Shown one piece after another: positions 33,097 to 44,956 of a stretch of 64,000 nt of DNA (positions are counted from its first letter, which is position 1; every line of letters starts with the position of its first letter). The notes below the pieces were generated by a model that saw only the letters and a list, made by a program, of their open reading frames with translations, was not told where the DNA came from and ran no database searches. The DNA comes from Tetrapyrgos nigripes (Eukaryota; Basidiomycota; Agaricomycetes; Agaricales; Campanellaceae). A program made the position numbers and the translations under genes. The stretch spans positions 1 to 64,000 of the forward strand of contig JAACJM010000035.1 in assembly GCA_013368315.1 (NCBI GenBank), in the 5' to 3' direction.

Positions 33097-36000
33097 TCAA
33101 GTCCTACTGCTCGATGATTCTTTGTGTCTCGCTCTCTTTTTCACACTAGTACCGTCTCCCTCGACATCTTGCTCCTCGTCCCTGCTTCGCTTAGTCCCCT
33201 GCCCTGAGGATGGTATTACCGTCACCATACGCATTTGTGATCGGCCTGAGTCGTCCACAATCTTCCGAATTCCAAGGGGCTTTTTTTCATTAGTGAGAGC
33301 GTTGTACAATGGTTCAAGCTCGTTCAGAGGCGCCTTTCCGATCCCGTTTGGCGCAGCGAGCTTCAGCGGCCGATACATGCCGTCCTTTCCCTTAACCTTT
33401 GGCCAGTTCTCAAACTCGAGGCCAGTATGTCTGAGCTCGTCGACCAAGTTGGACCAAGGGAGTTTATATGTCTTCTTTCCATGAGATGATTGGACGGAAA
33501 CGTCGAATTCATGGGATTCTGGTAACGAGTTGGTCTCAGTAAGCACATTCAGAAAATCAGTCTCTACGACACTCACCTAGCAATGAGACTAGTTTTTCTT
33601 TGACTACCTCGCGCAGTTCAGAAGGCCGTAGCTTTTGAGCATGTTTCGATGTTCTATCAGAAGAGTTGGACATATCCGTCAGTGCTATACTTATTTTAGT
33701 ATGTTCATGGAAAACTTACTTTGAATTGCCAGAGAAGCCTGTTTCCATGATGAAACTACTGGTAGGAATACTGATCGACGAAGACGACAACGCTTGCTGG
33801 GGCACTATGGTCGGCGATAATGGAGAGTGACTGATTCCTCTGGAGGTCAGACTCGGAACTACCATATCCAGTATCAAGGTATCCTCCGAAGGTCTAGGAC
33901 TGTCCGGTAGTGTATGCAGGCCTTCCATACTCAATTCAGGAGGTCTTGGAATGTGGTCTTCCCCACTGGTGACAGGCTAGACAGCACAAAATCATTCATG
34001 ATACGTCGAGTCAGAATTCAAACCTCCGTAAGTATACAGCAAATCACTCACCAAGTGTGGCTGCTCTAGGCGGGGAGAGGCATCTGCAGCTGGAATCGAG
34101 ATCATCTGAGAACGGAGGTCCTAAACGCGTATTACAGTCAAGTCGGACACTTTCTAAGCCAATAAATGGGTCATACCTCGTTTGTAAGTTCTTGCTCCTG
34201 GTGGGTGGGATCGCTAGCCTCGGATTCAGTTTCTGAAGCAGATTCCGAGTCACTTCCATGGGAGCTCAGATCATCCCGGCCCGGAGTCAAGTCTTTTTGG
34301 AGGGTAGCCTACAAAATCGAAAATTAGTAACGAAAATTCAATGTCGTCTTTCAACGAAAGATCGACTCACCATGAATATCCTGTTGCTCAAGTCTGCCAG
34401 CCTGGTGAAGTTTCTCAAGTTTGCCAGCCCCTGATCTTTTTCGCCTATTCCCTCCCTATCAACGTCCAACAAAACGTCATGAAGATCATCCTCGATTCCG
34501 CAAACTTTGCATATATGGGGTAGGCCGCATCCAGTCACCGGAGGACTTTTATTCATGAGCGTCAAGTAGGCCGACGCATACAAAACTTGGATCGAATTTT
34601 CCCCGCATTTTTCCAAACTCCGCCAGCAGGTGTGACCTGATCTTTTCAACCCGTCTTCGAAACATTTGACTGCGAGTGTTTGGGCTATCTTAGGAGCCTT
34701 TTCGATAAGTATCCTGATTGGGTTACTGAGGGATATTATGCTTGTAAAATGATCGGCTACCAGTGACGGCAAACGGTCGAATGTTGATAGCGAAAGATGC
34801 CTTGTTACTGAAAAAAGAGCGACAGCACATATCCAGGACGCAGGATTAAGTGGAGCTTTACCCCGAAGGCCGGAAGAACCAGACATTTGAGCTATGGGAT
34901 TAGCAATCTCGGACCAGTGGGCAGCTAGGTCGTTCTCGTTCTCCTCCAAACGTGCATATAGCCAAGAGGGGACCCATGTTGCATGGGTGGTAATTGTACT
35001 AGAATCCTTTTCCCTCTCTTCATTGTCTGAGGGCAGCTTGTGAAGCCATTCATCTATGAAGTTGAGGTATTTTGGGTGGAGAATGCTGTGCGAGAGCTGA
35101 ATCCATGGTGTCGAAACAGCTGACCAAAAATCAAGTGTAGTGATAGGCATAATTGCACTACCATGCAGTAAATATGGCAACATGGCCTTCGATATGCACC
35201 ATAGTGCCACTAGATGAGGTTTAACGAAGTCGGGCCTTCCTGTCAAAGAGGCACTTTTGAGACACTCAGTTGGTTGTAATGGGTCACTCTGGACTATGAA
35301 ACTCACCGACTCATACTTTCACACTGTGAACAACCAGGATGGCCTGGAAGGTACGACAGTCGAAGATCTTGCACTGTCACCCACGCTCTCCACATAGATT
35401 CTCTAGGATGGCCTTCATAACAAGAATGGCCCCGTCGTTTCAATATACGACAAAGCTCTGTCCATGGCCGGGGTATGTCAGCTGTGATTTTAAGGAGGTC
35501 ATTTTCGACAGCCGCTGGAATCGTATCCCACCATCTGGTAACGAGGTTGGGGATGTCGCTGTCTATCGGCGAATACTTGGACCTGTACTTCCTGTGCATG
35601 CAGGCCAATATCGTTTTCCAGTGGATTATAGCGAGCCGCATTACCAATGGGTGGTCTGTGCTTTCTGTGGGGGACGAATGAGTACTAAAGCCACAAATGC
35701 CAGAGGTGTGACGCTCTAATCGTCGTGAGATGATGGTAGCGATTCCAGAGTAGCAATCATTGTCCAATCGACGTGTATACCCTTGGGAACCCATCGCCTG
35801 CAACAGATCATATGGCCAGGCAGCTACTTCGTCCTCACTATCCCACAGCATCCAAATATCATCCGAGTCTACGAGTGACTGCCACATATCCAACAAATTT
35901 CCGTGATCATTCTCTTTACTAGCAGCTCTGCAGACACAGTGCCACAGAAATTCAGATCGACGGAGTCGACAATACTTGAGCCCTTTCTCCATAGCCTCCA

Positions 36001-36550
36001 GAAATTTTCGGTCAACCGCCATGCAGCGATACCAGGAGCAATTTGGACAAACTCCTGGGGCAGGATTTTGGATGGAGATCTCGCTGGTCCGAGTCGCGAA
36101 GTTCCTGTCGCTTACATCTGAAGACTGGGGTTGCAGGTTTTCAGCAGGCGAATGGGCGATGTTTGAAGGAAGAAGAGGTAGGATTGAGTGTTGATCCGAG
36201 GACTCGGAGGGGCTGGAGCGTAGTATATCTGAGGTGCGTGGCTGCATAGCAGGAGCGATGATGGACGTAGAAGGGTATGAATAAGAATTAGAGTGTGAGA
36301 AGTTGAACGCACTGGGCGCGAGGCGTCCATCTGAAGTGCTGAACGAATGCCCAGCAGCATTGGAATGGAAAGAGTCCAAGTGCTGGGATTGGTGATTATA
36401 ATGCTCGGACGGTGCAGCGGAGCGTACATTGAACATCTGTGGGTGGACGGTGGCGGCCCGGGGAAAGGAAGGGGAAGATGACAGGGAATTTGATCGCCTT
36501 TGAAGATCGGCAGAGTAGCTGGAGTGCGAATTATCTTTGTCGGGGTTCAT
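33097..36550 (-). CDS. Large Cys-motif protein with NLS-like tail, copy C (about 1,019 aa)
   Basis: Seven exons: 35317-36550, 34371-35239, 34177-34308, 34052-34120, 33720-33976, 33577-33653 and 33097-33518, all GT-AG. The same landmarks as A appear in diverged form: GVCPNCSWYRCM, MWQSLVDSDDIWMLWD, GCSQCE, KPHLVALWCIS, NPASWICAVALFSVTR, SGHTCWRSLEKCGENS, HICKVCGI. The C-terminus has YKLPWSNLVDELRHTG, LEFENWPKVKG, PLYNALTNEKKPL and a basic end (GTKRSRDEEQDVEGD, VKKRARHKE). Exons 3-4 differ from A. Start chosen at MNPDKDN by analogy; a Met seven codons upstream (36571) is also open. Conservation of the C-terminal block and NLS across this diverged copy argues that the protein is functional. Confidence 0.8.
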
Positions 36551-36571
36551 GGTTCGAGAGAACAAGGGCAC

Positions 36572-37235
36572 GGGAAGGATTTGTAGTGAAATGCGAAAGG
36601 GAGAAAAACAAAGAGGCGTTGAAGTGTATGGTTGGATTGATGGAGCTGTTCTCCTCCCTTTCCCTTATATAGAGTATGTACAACACGTTTCCGAGGCATT
36701 CGGTCATATCGGCATCTGCAATGAGCCGTCCTCCTGCCTTGTCCTAAACTGGGAACGCTGCTGTACGTGTTCCGTGAGTATGTAGATTCAATTCACTCTT
36801 TATACTCTCTTTCGGAGCAGCCCCTTCCTCATGGATTTCTTCTATAGTCCCTCTCATCTCAAATGCTGTATCATTCTGGTAGTCTTGTAGACTTGGATCT
36901 TTTTCTTTCCGATAATCCGTTGTTCCCTATTCACTTGCGATCAGCAGACACACACCTCAGACGGGCGTCCGGAGAACTGGATCATCATAAAGCCTTTCCT
37001 GTAACCCTCAATTACTGACAGCCTGAATTACTGACGCCCTAACGCCCTAGTGAATTAAGCACTGAGAGGTATTATGACTGGATCGGGTTGTCCTCCTCCC
37101 TCCTACATAATTTTCGAGAGCATCTTCGGAGTTGGATTGACAGGTACCGATCCATGGCGTCAATAAATATATAACAATCCTTGACATTGCAGGCGTGTAT
37201 GATACGAGAAAGTTTTTCATGATGAATGAGGATCT
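36572..37235. other. Upstream region of large gene C
   Basis: No gene seen. A minus-strand TATATAAG lies at about 36661-36668, roughly 110 bp upstream of the ATG. CTCCTCCCTCCT near 37090-37102 resembles the polypyrimidine tracts of the divergent promoters. Confidence 0.45.
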
Positions 37236-37859
37236 CTACACCTGCTCTTCTACCGATCTTCCCGTCTGCTCAAAGCTTTGACATGCGAAGGCTTCGATTT
37301 TCTGCCAAAATAGGGAGCAAACCGTAGCAATAATGACCACGAGTAACTGGAAAACGGTCACACCTGCATTGTCGGAAATCCGTATCACTTCTGTGACAAG
37401 CAGTATCGAAATGGACAAGCTTGGTATGCCACGCAGCACAGTGAAGGCCCGAGGGTACTTGATCTGAAAGTGCCGTCAGACAATTAAAAAGGAAACACAT
37501 AAATCTTCTTTATTTACTTACAGCAATGTCTTTATTGTCGCAGAAGTTGGGAACGACGTTCGAGAGCAACAGAAGAAGGATAGTCCAATTTATAGCCGTC
37601 CTGTTGGCGAGTTGCGTATAATAGCTGGTAAAAGAAAACTGTCAGTCTCGGGAGCGAGTCTGATGTCACCATTGGTTCCTACCTCAGTAGAGCACAAAGC
37701 TAGACGTCGAGAGAATCAATTACTGCCTACAAAAGCATATGTATGACGACGTACAATAGCTGTGTTTCGCGCCATGCCCGAGCTCGCGCTTTGGGGAACA
37801 TTTGGATCTTGAGAGGATTCTGATGTACTGAAGAAGATATGAAGGAAACTTTGAGCCAT
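37236..37859 (-). CDS. Short small-membrane protein, copy C (150 aa)
   Basis: Four exons: 37755-37859, 37683-37699 (17-nt microexon, CTTTGTGCTCTACTGAG), 37522-37624 and 37236-37463. Exon 3 gives LANRTAINWTILLLLLSN. Exon 4 gives IPSLSISILLVTEVIRIS and VFQLLVVIIATVCSLFW, matching the short paralogues at 10602 and 22530. Exon 1 is shorter than in A/B and lacks the RRLTEYDRVE block. Start at 37859 is supported by a TATA box 38-44 bp upstream. Sits 3' of large gene C in mirror-image order to copies A and B. Membrane protein of unknown role. Confidence 0.7.
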
Positions 37860-37896
37860 GGGTGTTGTTTTTTCTCGGAATTTACTATGAGGCTGC

Positions 37897-37903
37897 TTTT
37901 ATA
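37897..37903 (-). promoter_or_regulatory. TATA box of short membrane gene C
   Basis: Minus-strand TATAAAA 38-44 bp upstream of the ATG at 37859. Confidence 0.6.
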
Positions 37904-38312
37904 CCTGTGCGAGTCATCATTGTTGAAAACGACGCCAGATACGCTTAGGTTTTGGGTCTCGACGCGTCCAGCATATTTTGGAGAAGGAGGACATCCAAAA
38001 ACACGAAGCAAGAAGGAGGGGAGCCAAGTAAGGAAAGGAGATAGGTGTTGATAATGATATCGATGAAGGGATAGGACTGAAATGATGGGCTGCGTGTATT
38101 TGGCGTGTATATTTGGAGCTCCGACGGACCGACATATCCTACCCAGTGCATCATCCCTTGGTCCAAAGCCGGTAATAGACTCCTTCCTCATCTCCATATT
38201 GGGTTGCTGTCCATGACTGGACGTCCTCCTTCCTCCTTCAAATGCTGGAGTTACCTATGATTATGGGTCAAGATTTATTGCTGTTACGCGTAAAACACGC
38301 CGCCATGCTGTC

Positions 38313-38318
38313 TATAAA
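38313..38318 (+). promoter_or_regulatory. TATA box of long membrane gene C
   Basis: TATAAA 35 bp upstream of the ATG at 38348. A CCTCCTTCCTCCTTC tract lies about 85 bp further up. Confidence 0.7.
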
Positions 38319-38347
38319 GGACCACCTAAGTTCGTCGAATCTTCACT

Positions 38348-39561
38348 ATGCCTTTCCCCAACTTTCTTGCTCAAACTACCCGCTCTGTTAGGACCTTTTT
38401 TAATCGCGTTTACCGTGCAACAACGACGACAATCCGAGGTCTGACGGTATACGACAAAGTAATCTGTGCCCAGGACGTCACCAAGTCGGAGTCGCTTCTG
38501 AAGGAACTGAGCCAGAACAGAATGTTATGTATCAATATTGTACGTCTTCTCTACACTTGCTTGTACTGCAGAATACTTATTGGCCTACAAACTACTCAGC
38601 TTTGTGCTTGTCTTGCGTGCGTCGTACTAGACTGTTCCCGTCTCTCTCCGTACTCATGCTATCTCCTTGCCCTCTCTTCCAGTCCTCTTTCCCGTCTATC
38701 CATTGTTCCAGCGACTTGGATGCTCTTTCTACTTCTATTTTCCTGGGCAGCCGCATCATCCTGCGACAGAGTCCTTTCTCTACCAGTAAACAAACTCATA
38801 CTTATTTTGGCCTGCTGAAAGGCTAACTCCTTTCATGACAGACTAGTCAACCAGCCCTATTCACCTTGATGCACTCGGTACCCGCGCTATCAGTTTACAC
38901 CGTACTTCTTGTAGCGATGATTCACACTGGGGATATGGTTGTTGTCGTCGTCCAGCTACTTCTCGTTATAGGCGGGATTGCATTGCTGGTGTTGCTGTTA
39001 TGGAAACAGGTCTACCAGAGAGAAGGAACTGGGTGCGTTTTTTAAATTATCTTTTTCCTTCTGTTCTTGCTATGTACAACGCGTCTGATATCACTTCGCT
39101 GCAGGGTTACAGTAGACGGACTGTCTCACAGCGACGTTATCCATCCAGTAGGAACCACTGCGATCGCGGCTCCTCAATGCCTTCCTCCGTCCACCACGGT
39201 AGTATCCAATGGTACAGCTGCACTTCCAAGCCCTGCCATCGCAGCCGTATCCTGTTCTCCGTGCCTTCCTTCGTCCTCCACCACGGCAGCCTCCAACGCA
39301 ACTGGAATAACTGCTAGAACTCCAACTAGTGGTACAGCTCTTGAGTCGTCGACAGCACACTCGATTGTCGCCTCGCCTCCCTCTTGCTCTGGTAGTAGCT
39401 CGGCAGTCATCAACGGTACTACCTCAGGCTCAGCCGTAGTCTTGACTGCCCACGACGTTGCTGTCCCTTTGCCAGCGAGAGTACGTCGGCTCCCTCGTTC
39501 CCCCGATGTTCCCTTTCAACGCAACGACCTCACCAGCTCGTGCTCCACATCTAGGGTTTGA
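38348..39561 (+). CDS. Long small-membrane protein, copy C (319 aa, Ser/Thr-rich tail)
   Basis: Five exons: 38348-38539, 38600-38616 (17-nt microexon, CTTTGTGCTTGTCTTGC), 38683-38785, 38842-39032 and 39105-39561. Exon 1: FFNRVYRATTTTIRGLTVYD and LLKELSQNRM. Exon 3: IVPATWMLFLLLFSWAAASS. Exon 4: HSVPALSVYTVLLVAMIHT and VVVQLLLVIGGIALLVLLLW. Exon 5 is a Ser/Thr/Ala/Pro tail of about 150 residues with several NGT/NAT sites (for example VVSNGTAA, INGTTSG), fit for glycosylation if extracellular. Same architecture as the long genes at 8842 and 20961, in inverted position relative to the large gene. Confidence 0.75.
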
Positions 39562-39720
39562 CCTCTAGGTAATTTGGTTTGGTCCACTATTTCTACCCAG
39601 TACCCTGTGTTTTCCCTTTCGACACAACGATGACGTCAACCCGCGTTCCACATCTAGGGTTTGACGTTTGACCCTCTAGTCGACTCGTTTTGGTCCACAA
39701 TTTCTACCCAGTATCCTATG
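39544..39720 (+). repeat. Tandem duplication at the 3' end of long membrane gene C
   Basis: The block CACATCTAGGGTTTGAC followed by TTGGTCCAC(T/A)ATTTCTACCCAGTA occurs at about 39547-39610 and again at about 39648-39715, unit about 103 bp. The first copy contains the stop codon of the gene. Confidence 0.75.
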
Positions 39721-40608
39721 TTATTTTTTTGGCTGACGTCTACGACAATGCACCAGAACTATATACATTTTCATTCATCACATATCCTTCCTCTCCTCTT
39801 TCCTCAGTTACATCTTGCAATGCTTTGTTACAACTTTGTCATTCCAATTGCTGTCTATGTCATCGCTCTGCTCGTGAATACTGAATATCGTTCCTTCACG
39901 AGGCACCCTTTGTTCTTGACCACCGTCTGCCAAGGGAAAGTAATTACGGCTGTACATATTTGGGTCCTCGGAATTCTTTCTGCTCGCTCTCACTCTCACT
40001 ATGCACCGTACGCCGTCCTTAAAAGATAATAATACATAGTTTATTGAATATGTTATCCAGAAAGGACTGCATTATCAAAAGAGCGTAGGGGTAGTATAGT
40101 GTAAGTACGGTCCCTACCAGCACTACATATACGATAAGTACATGCAGCACCAAGCTAGAGAACCGCTTTTCAGTGAAAACGAGAACTGTATGTACAAGCA
40201 AAAGGACCAAAGCCACTTGATAGTACACGAATAGATAAGGAAAACTCGACCGAACCAAAGCAATAAAAAACCAAGACGTAAAAACCAAAGCAGAGAAAAG
40301 CAAGCAAGCCAAGTCCAAACTCAAACCCAAACCAAAGCCCAGAACGAAAGAAGTATGTACACACGGAAGAGTAACGTGCCTCCTTCGGAAGGCAATGGAT
40401 TTGGATAAGGAATGGAAATGATGAGAGATAGGATATGTGATTGCTATGAGACGATGGAAGGGTATGGAAAGATGAGTATGAGTATATGCAAAATGCTGGA
40501 TGAAGGAATGAACAAGCAAATGTGTATCAATAGGTTTGATTCAGATAAAGAGTCCGTCTGCGTCTAAACGTCGTTTTCATGAAGGACGTGAGCCGTGGAC
40601 TCGTTACC
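39721..40608. other. Intergenic between cassette copy C and bestrophin 1
   Basis: Open frames on both strands (39661-40029 +, 40019-40519 -) are hydrophobic and low in complexity, with no recognisable motif or splice-linked partner. I do not call a gene. Contains the 3' region of the bestrophin gene. Confidence 0.45.
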
Positions 40609-42584
40609 TCAACGCCTTGTATGTTCATCGATATCCCTGTAAGCCTTCAACAACGTCCTCTGGACACTCATCAACCCGGGTTGAGAGTCAGCACCAGCAC
40701 TGGTGTTAGTGTATTGTGAGCCCTGCCTGAGGATGTCTTCAGCGGAACGACGGTCAGCGGGAGCGAAAGGCTGGTTCCAGGAGCTGAAGATGTATGATGT
40801 AGGGTCTGCGGGGACGTGGTGCTGTTAAAAAGAGAAACGGGTCAGCACGATGTCAAAAAAAGGACGAATAAAATAAAATAAAATAAAAATAAAAAAACTC
40901 ACAGCAGTAATTTCATTCAACTCCCTCTGAATACTCAAACAGAACACATCCAAATCTAAATCATTCAAATCATAATTGAACGGATTTTCAATCTCCTGAC
41001 CAATCTCCAAGAAACCCAAGAACAGGAACGCTGCGAACGCCGTACCGGGGATCGTCAAGTATCCCATAACTGTCTCAATTTGCCAGGGGAGGAAGAAGAG
41101 GTAGATCCACAACGACATGCGCAGGTGGGCTTGGTAAGCGAAGGGAAGGGGCGTGTTACCAATTCTTTCGAGGTTGGCGAGATTGTCAGAGAGATTGTTG
41201 ATGGCGGTGACGAGTGCTGAGGCAGGAGCGGGTTGGATGGCCCCTGCACGGAGGAGGTCTGGAACGAAAAGAATATAAACAAGAGCGGTAAATGAAGAAA
41301 TAAGAAAGGACACATACGTGCACTATAACCGGACAAAAACATAATAATCTCCAAAGGCACATTGCTATCACCCAACTCGGGCTGCCTCTTCCTACCCATC
41401 AACGACCTCTTTGCGACTTGAGGTTCCTTCTTCCCGGTAAACGGCCTAGCCAACACTTTGAAGATCCTCAAGAAGGGGATATAATCAAAGATATCCGAAA
41501 GGGGAGGATTCCTAGCGGGTTTCAACGGACGATGGACTTGGACGGTGGGTAACACCTTCTCGGCATCGACGTAATCGTGGTTGCGGCGCGAACCAAAGAA
41601 GGAGGAGCCTTTTCTGGAGTGACTGGGACGGCTACCATCGTAGGAGAGGGTCGTAGCTGTAGCAGTACCCATACCCATTTCAGCTTCGGAAAGGGACCCC
41701 ATACGGGAAGCAGGGGCAGATTGAGTGTGGTCGTAAGGGTGATCGCCGTCTTCGGAAGCCTGCCAGAGAGGGAGCATGTCGGCTTCGGTTTGACCGCCGT
41801 GAGAAGTGTAACGAGGGAGGAAAGAGATGAGAGGGTAAAGGTCTTGGTAATATACACCAGATTCGCCTCGGAGGTAATGCTGTGATTAGGACCGGGTGGA
41901 ATTGAGCGAGAGCAGAATGAGACAAGAAAGGCAAGGCTTACCTTGACAGAGACAGCAAAGGCCTGGACGACGTTGATCATAGACTTCTTCTCGATAATCC
42001 CTTCCAAAGTAGACATTGCCGCAATCGCATCCTTGGCTGGGCGTTCGTTGGGAACATGGAGCCAGATCTGATGACAACAAGAAAACGAGAGTAATGTCAG
42101 TCCTTCAGTTGGTAGTCATGAAGAGGTGGCGGCACTGGGTAAGGCAAGAAAGAGAGACTGGGATAAACCACATACCAATTGTGCAGTATTTCGACACTGA
42201 ATAGCAACATTGGTCCACATCTTCCTTCCTTCCTGATACCTCTCATACGCCGACGACGTCCTGAAGGAAATAACCAAACCGAGGACTGTACCCAACACAC
42301 TGAGAAGAGCGTTGCTGAAGACGAGGTGTACATCAGTTTTAGTTGTGACCAAGTAGACCACTGTAATATGTGATCAGGGCAATGGATAGAAGGACGGGGA
42401 AGCGAAAGAGAGCAGCAGACATTAGCAAGCGCACACGATCACCATACTGAATATAAACAGGACACGTACTGGTAGCGACGAGCGTGAAAAACACAACCTC
42501 TGGCCAGATGTCGTTGATGACCGTAGCCATAAACCTTTTCCTTATTGACATACGGCCACCGAGCAGTGGGTTTTTGGCGACCAT
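40609..42584 (-). CDS. Bestrophin-family anion channel, paralogue 1
   Basis: Multi-exon gene. Exon 1 (42470-42584) encodes MVAKNPLLGGRMSIRKRF and NDIWPEVVFFTLVAT. Exon 2 (to 42360) gives LVTTKTDVHLVFSNALLSVL, FRTSSAYERYQEGRKMW. Then IWLHVPNERPAKD, a Ser-rich cytosolic insert, NVPLEIIMFLSGY, NTPLPFAYQAHLRMSLWIYL, FLEIGQEIENPFNYDLNDLD and WNQPFAPADRRSAED. The RTSSAYERY and ENPFNYDLNDLDLD motifs are characteristic of fungal bestrophin-like (UPF0187) proteins, which form anion channels in membranes. It ends DIDEHTRR at 40609. Exon-intron detail within 41300-42190 is approximate. Paralogue of 44957-46935. A minus-strand TATATATA lies near 42870-42878. Confidence 0.88.
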
Positions 42585-44956
42585 GTTGGATGATTTTGCA
42601 GCGGGGGAAAGCAGCAAAAAGATTTGTGTTTTTAGGTGACGAAAAGAATCGAGACCTGAAACAGGGTAGCAATTGAGTATCTGATCGGAGTCTGAGAGGG
42701 GTCGGAACTGAGATGCGTACTGTGTACTTCAGCTCAATGAAGCCCACGCTGGAAAGAAAAGAGAGAGCGGAGGGAGAGAAAAACAAAAAGATATCCTAGA
42801 AGTCGACACTGGACAGCAGTGCAGAGGTCCAAGGAGGAGACGAAGCAGGGAAAAGTAACCTTCCCACAAGGCGAGGCCTATATATAATGACCGCCCAGAC
42901 TAGATTATCTCCGCTGGCCGGTCACGGTGATCGTTTTCCGTTTGCATATATCAAAACCCCGTTGCCAAGGAAAAACATGAACAAGAGCCTCTAGATTTCA
43001 GAGTCTGAGTACATAGTATGGTCTGGGTCTTCGACTGCCAGTCCGTAAAATCGTATAGATAGTACATAAGTTGCCTCCTTCAAGAGAGAGTAAAGAGGAA
43101 AGGAGAGAATCCGACCTACACGTGTAAGGCTGTAAGCGAGCTGGCACGGATCAGACCTTTTCAGGCAACTCACTTACCGCATGACCCAAGCTTCTCTGTC
43201 GTTCTAAGTGCGTCCAAAGTGGAGTGCAAGTGGGGTACCCTGCTTCCACAAGTCTGTTGGAAGTACTAACATCACTAGTCGTCGCGCCCACCGTCAAGGG
43301 ACACATTGTGACCTGCTTCCAAAAATTGATTTCTTTCAAAAGAGCGCTCGACAGCGGCTGGAGCTTTGATTCTTGGGTCATGTTTCTAAACTCTCAGCCT
43401 TAGGTAGCCTGTGTAAGTGCTGATCATTTTTGATCATTCCTACAAATGATTGAAGTACATATTTAGGTACAATTCATGTTGCGTGCTCGATGAACGAATG
43501 ATCCTCGAGAAATACATCTGCATCTGAATCAGAATTCTGTTCCGGAGGCGTTAGTACCGGAGTCAGCAAAGCTTTGGCAAAGCTTCATCTTGACGGTCGA
43601 CGAATTGAAGCCCATGCATATGGGGCCTGGAAAGTACCGAGCCTACTTGAGTTAATAGCGGCGAGCGCCAGCGCCAGCGCTCTGATCAATTAATGATGGT
43701 GTTGTGGCGCTACCACTGAGGCTGCCCAGATTATTTTTCCATAGTAATCGTTGCTTCAGGATCATCAATCTAATTTTATACATGTCCTGGAACTATGACA
43801 GAGCGAAGTAAAAGTAACCAAGGACGACGCTGCGCTCAAATTCTTGGCTCACTCTTAATGGCAGTCTAGTGGGCCTAGATATCGAGACTCGTAGTGGCTA
43901 GTACTGGCAGTCACAGCAAGTACTCAAGTTGTCGTACACTACTAGCCATCACGTCAAGTATACTAGCAGTAGTAGCACTCGGGCTGATGGATTCATGCCG
44001 CCACCATACTCTCAAAATAAGCAAGCTCGCAGTGGTGTACTGACCGATGCGACTGCTAATGGCAACTTGGTTAACCACCCGAAGGCCAAACTTGGACAAC
44101 ATGGGGCAGCGGCTCGACCGCGATGTAGGTTTGAATCAAATTTGTGCGCGAATAGCCACAACCACCATCTGGTTTCAGGCTGTCATGGGGGAATCAGTAT
44201 TGTCCGATAGATAGATAGATAGATAGATACACGGCGTGGTCCCATTGTCAAGGTACCTTGAGCTTATAATTAGTATCCAACCTCACCACTAGCGGCTCGG
44301 TCGGAGCTAGATTTCTGAGGTGAGCCCCAGGCTAGGCTTCCTGTGTTGTGCTACTATCGATGCTTATCTACTAGTAGTAGGTATAATTGACGACACTTCT
44401 AATGCCAGTGCATTGCCAGTGGCGAAGACTCTCGAAAAAGCTACACACACCATACCTATCAAAAGTCGAGCTCGTTGAGAGACGAGACGCGGATACGGAA
44501 CCCCTTTTATATAGCTGCTAGCACTAGCAATACTGAGAGTAAGTTACGTTTCTCTCACAGAAGAACAAGTTCCGAGTCAGGCTTAAGCTGCGCTCGCCCG
44601 GCGGTCTTCGGATTGCCCTCTTCTAATATCACAACATCATCAAAAGCCTTGATATAGATACAGTACACAAGAAGATAGAAAGACCGAGTCTTAATAGCGA
44701 AGAAACTGACAGATTACTACTGAAGTACAACGAATTGCATTAGGATATGTACCAGGAATATTACTATAGTAAGGCATAACAAAGCAGAGGAAATCGAAAG
44801 CAAGCTCCCAAATCAAAACCAAAGACAAAACCCAAATCAAAGCCCGGAATAGGAGAAAGGAAATTTAGGAAATCAGCAGAGTATGCGGTGAGCGAGAACA
44901 TTGAAAAGACATGCGTATTAGGATCCAATATCAAAGCATTGAAGCGTTAAAACCGG
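42585..44956. other. Intergenic between the bestrophin paralogues
   Basis: 2.4 kb with no gene I can support. Open frames of 60-93 codons on both strands lack motifs. Contains several short CTAGTAGTAG-type runs and the GATA microsatellite. Confidence 0.5.
44206..44229 (+). repeat. (GATA)6 microsatellite
   Basis: Perfect six-unit tetranucleotide repeat followed by CACGGCG. Confidence 0.95.

Noticed and set aside
8842..39561. Mating-type locus (homeodomain or pheromone/receptor genes)
   Set aside because: The divergent gene pairs suggested it, but no homeodomain, CaaX pheromone precursor or STE3-like seven-helix receptor is visible in the cassettes.
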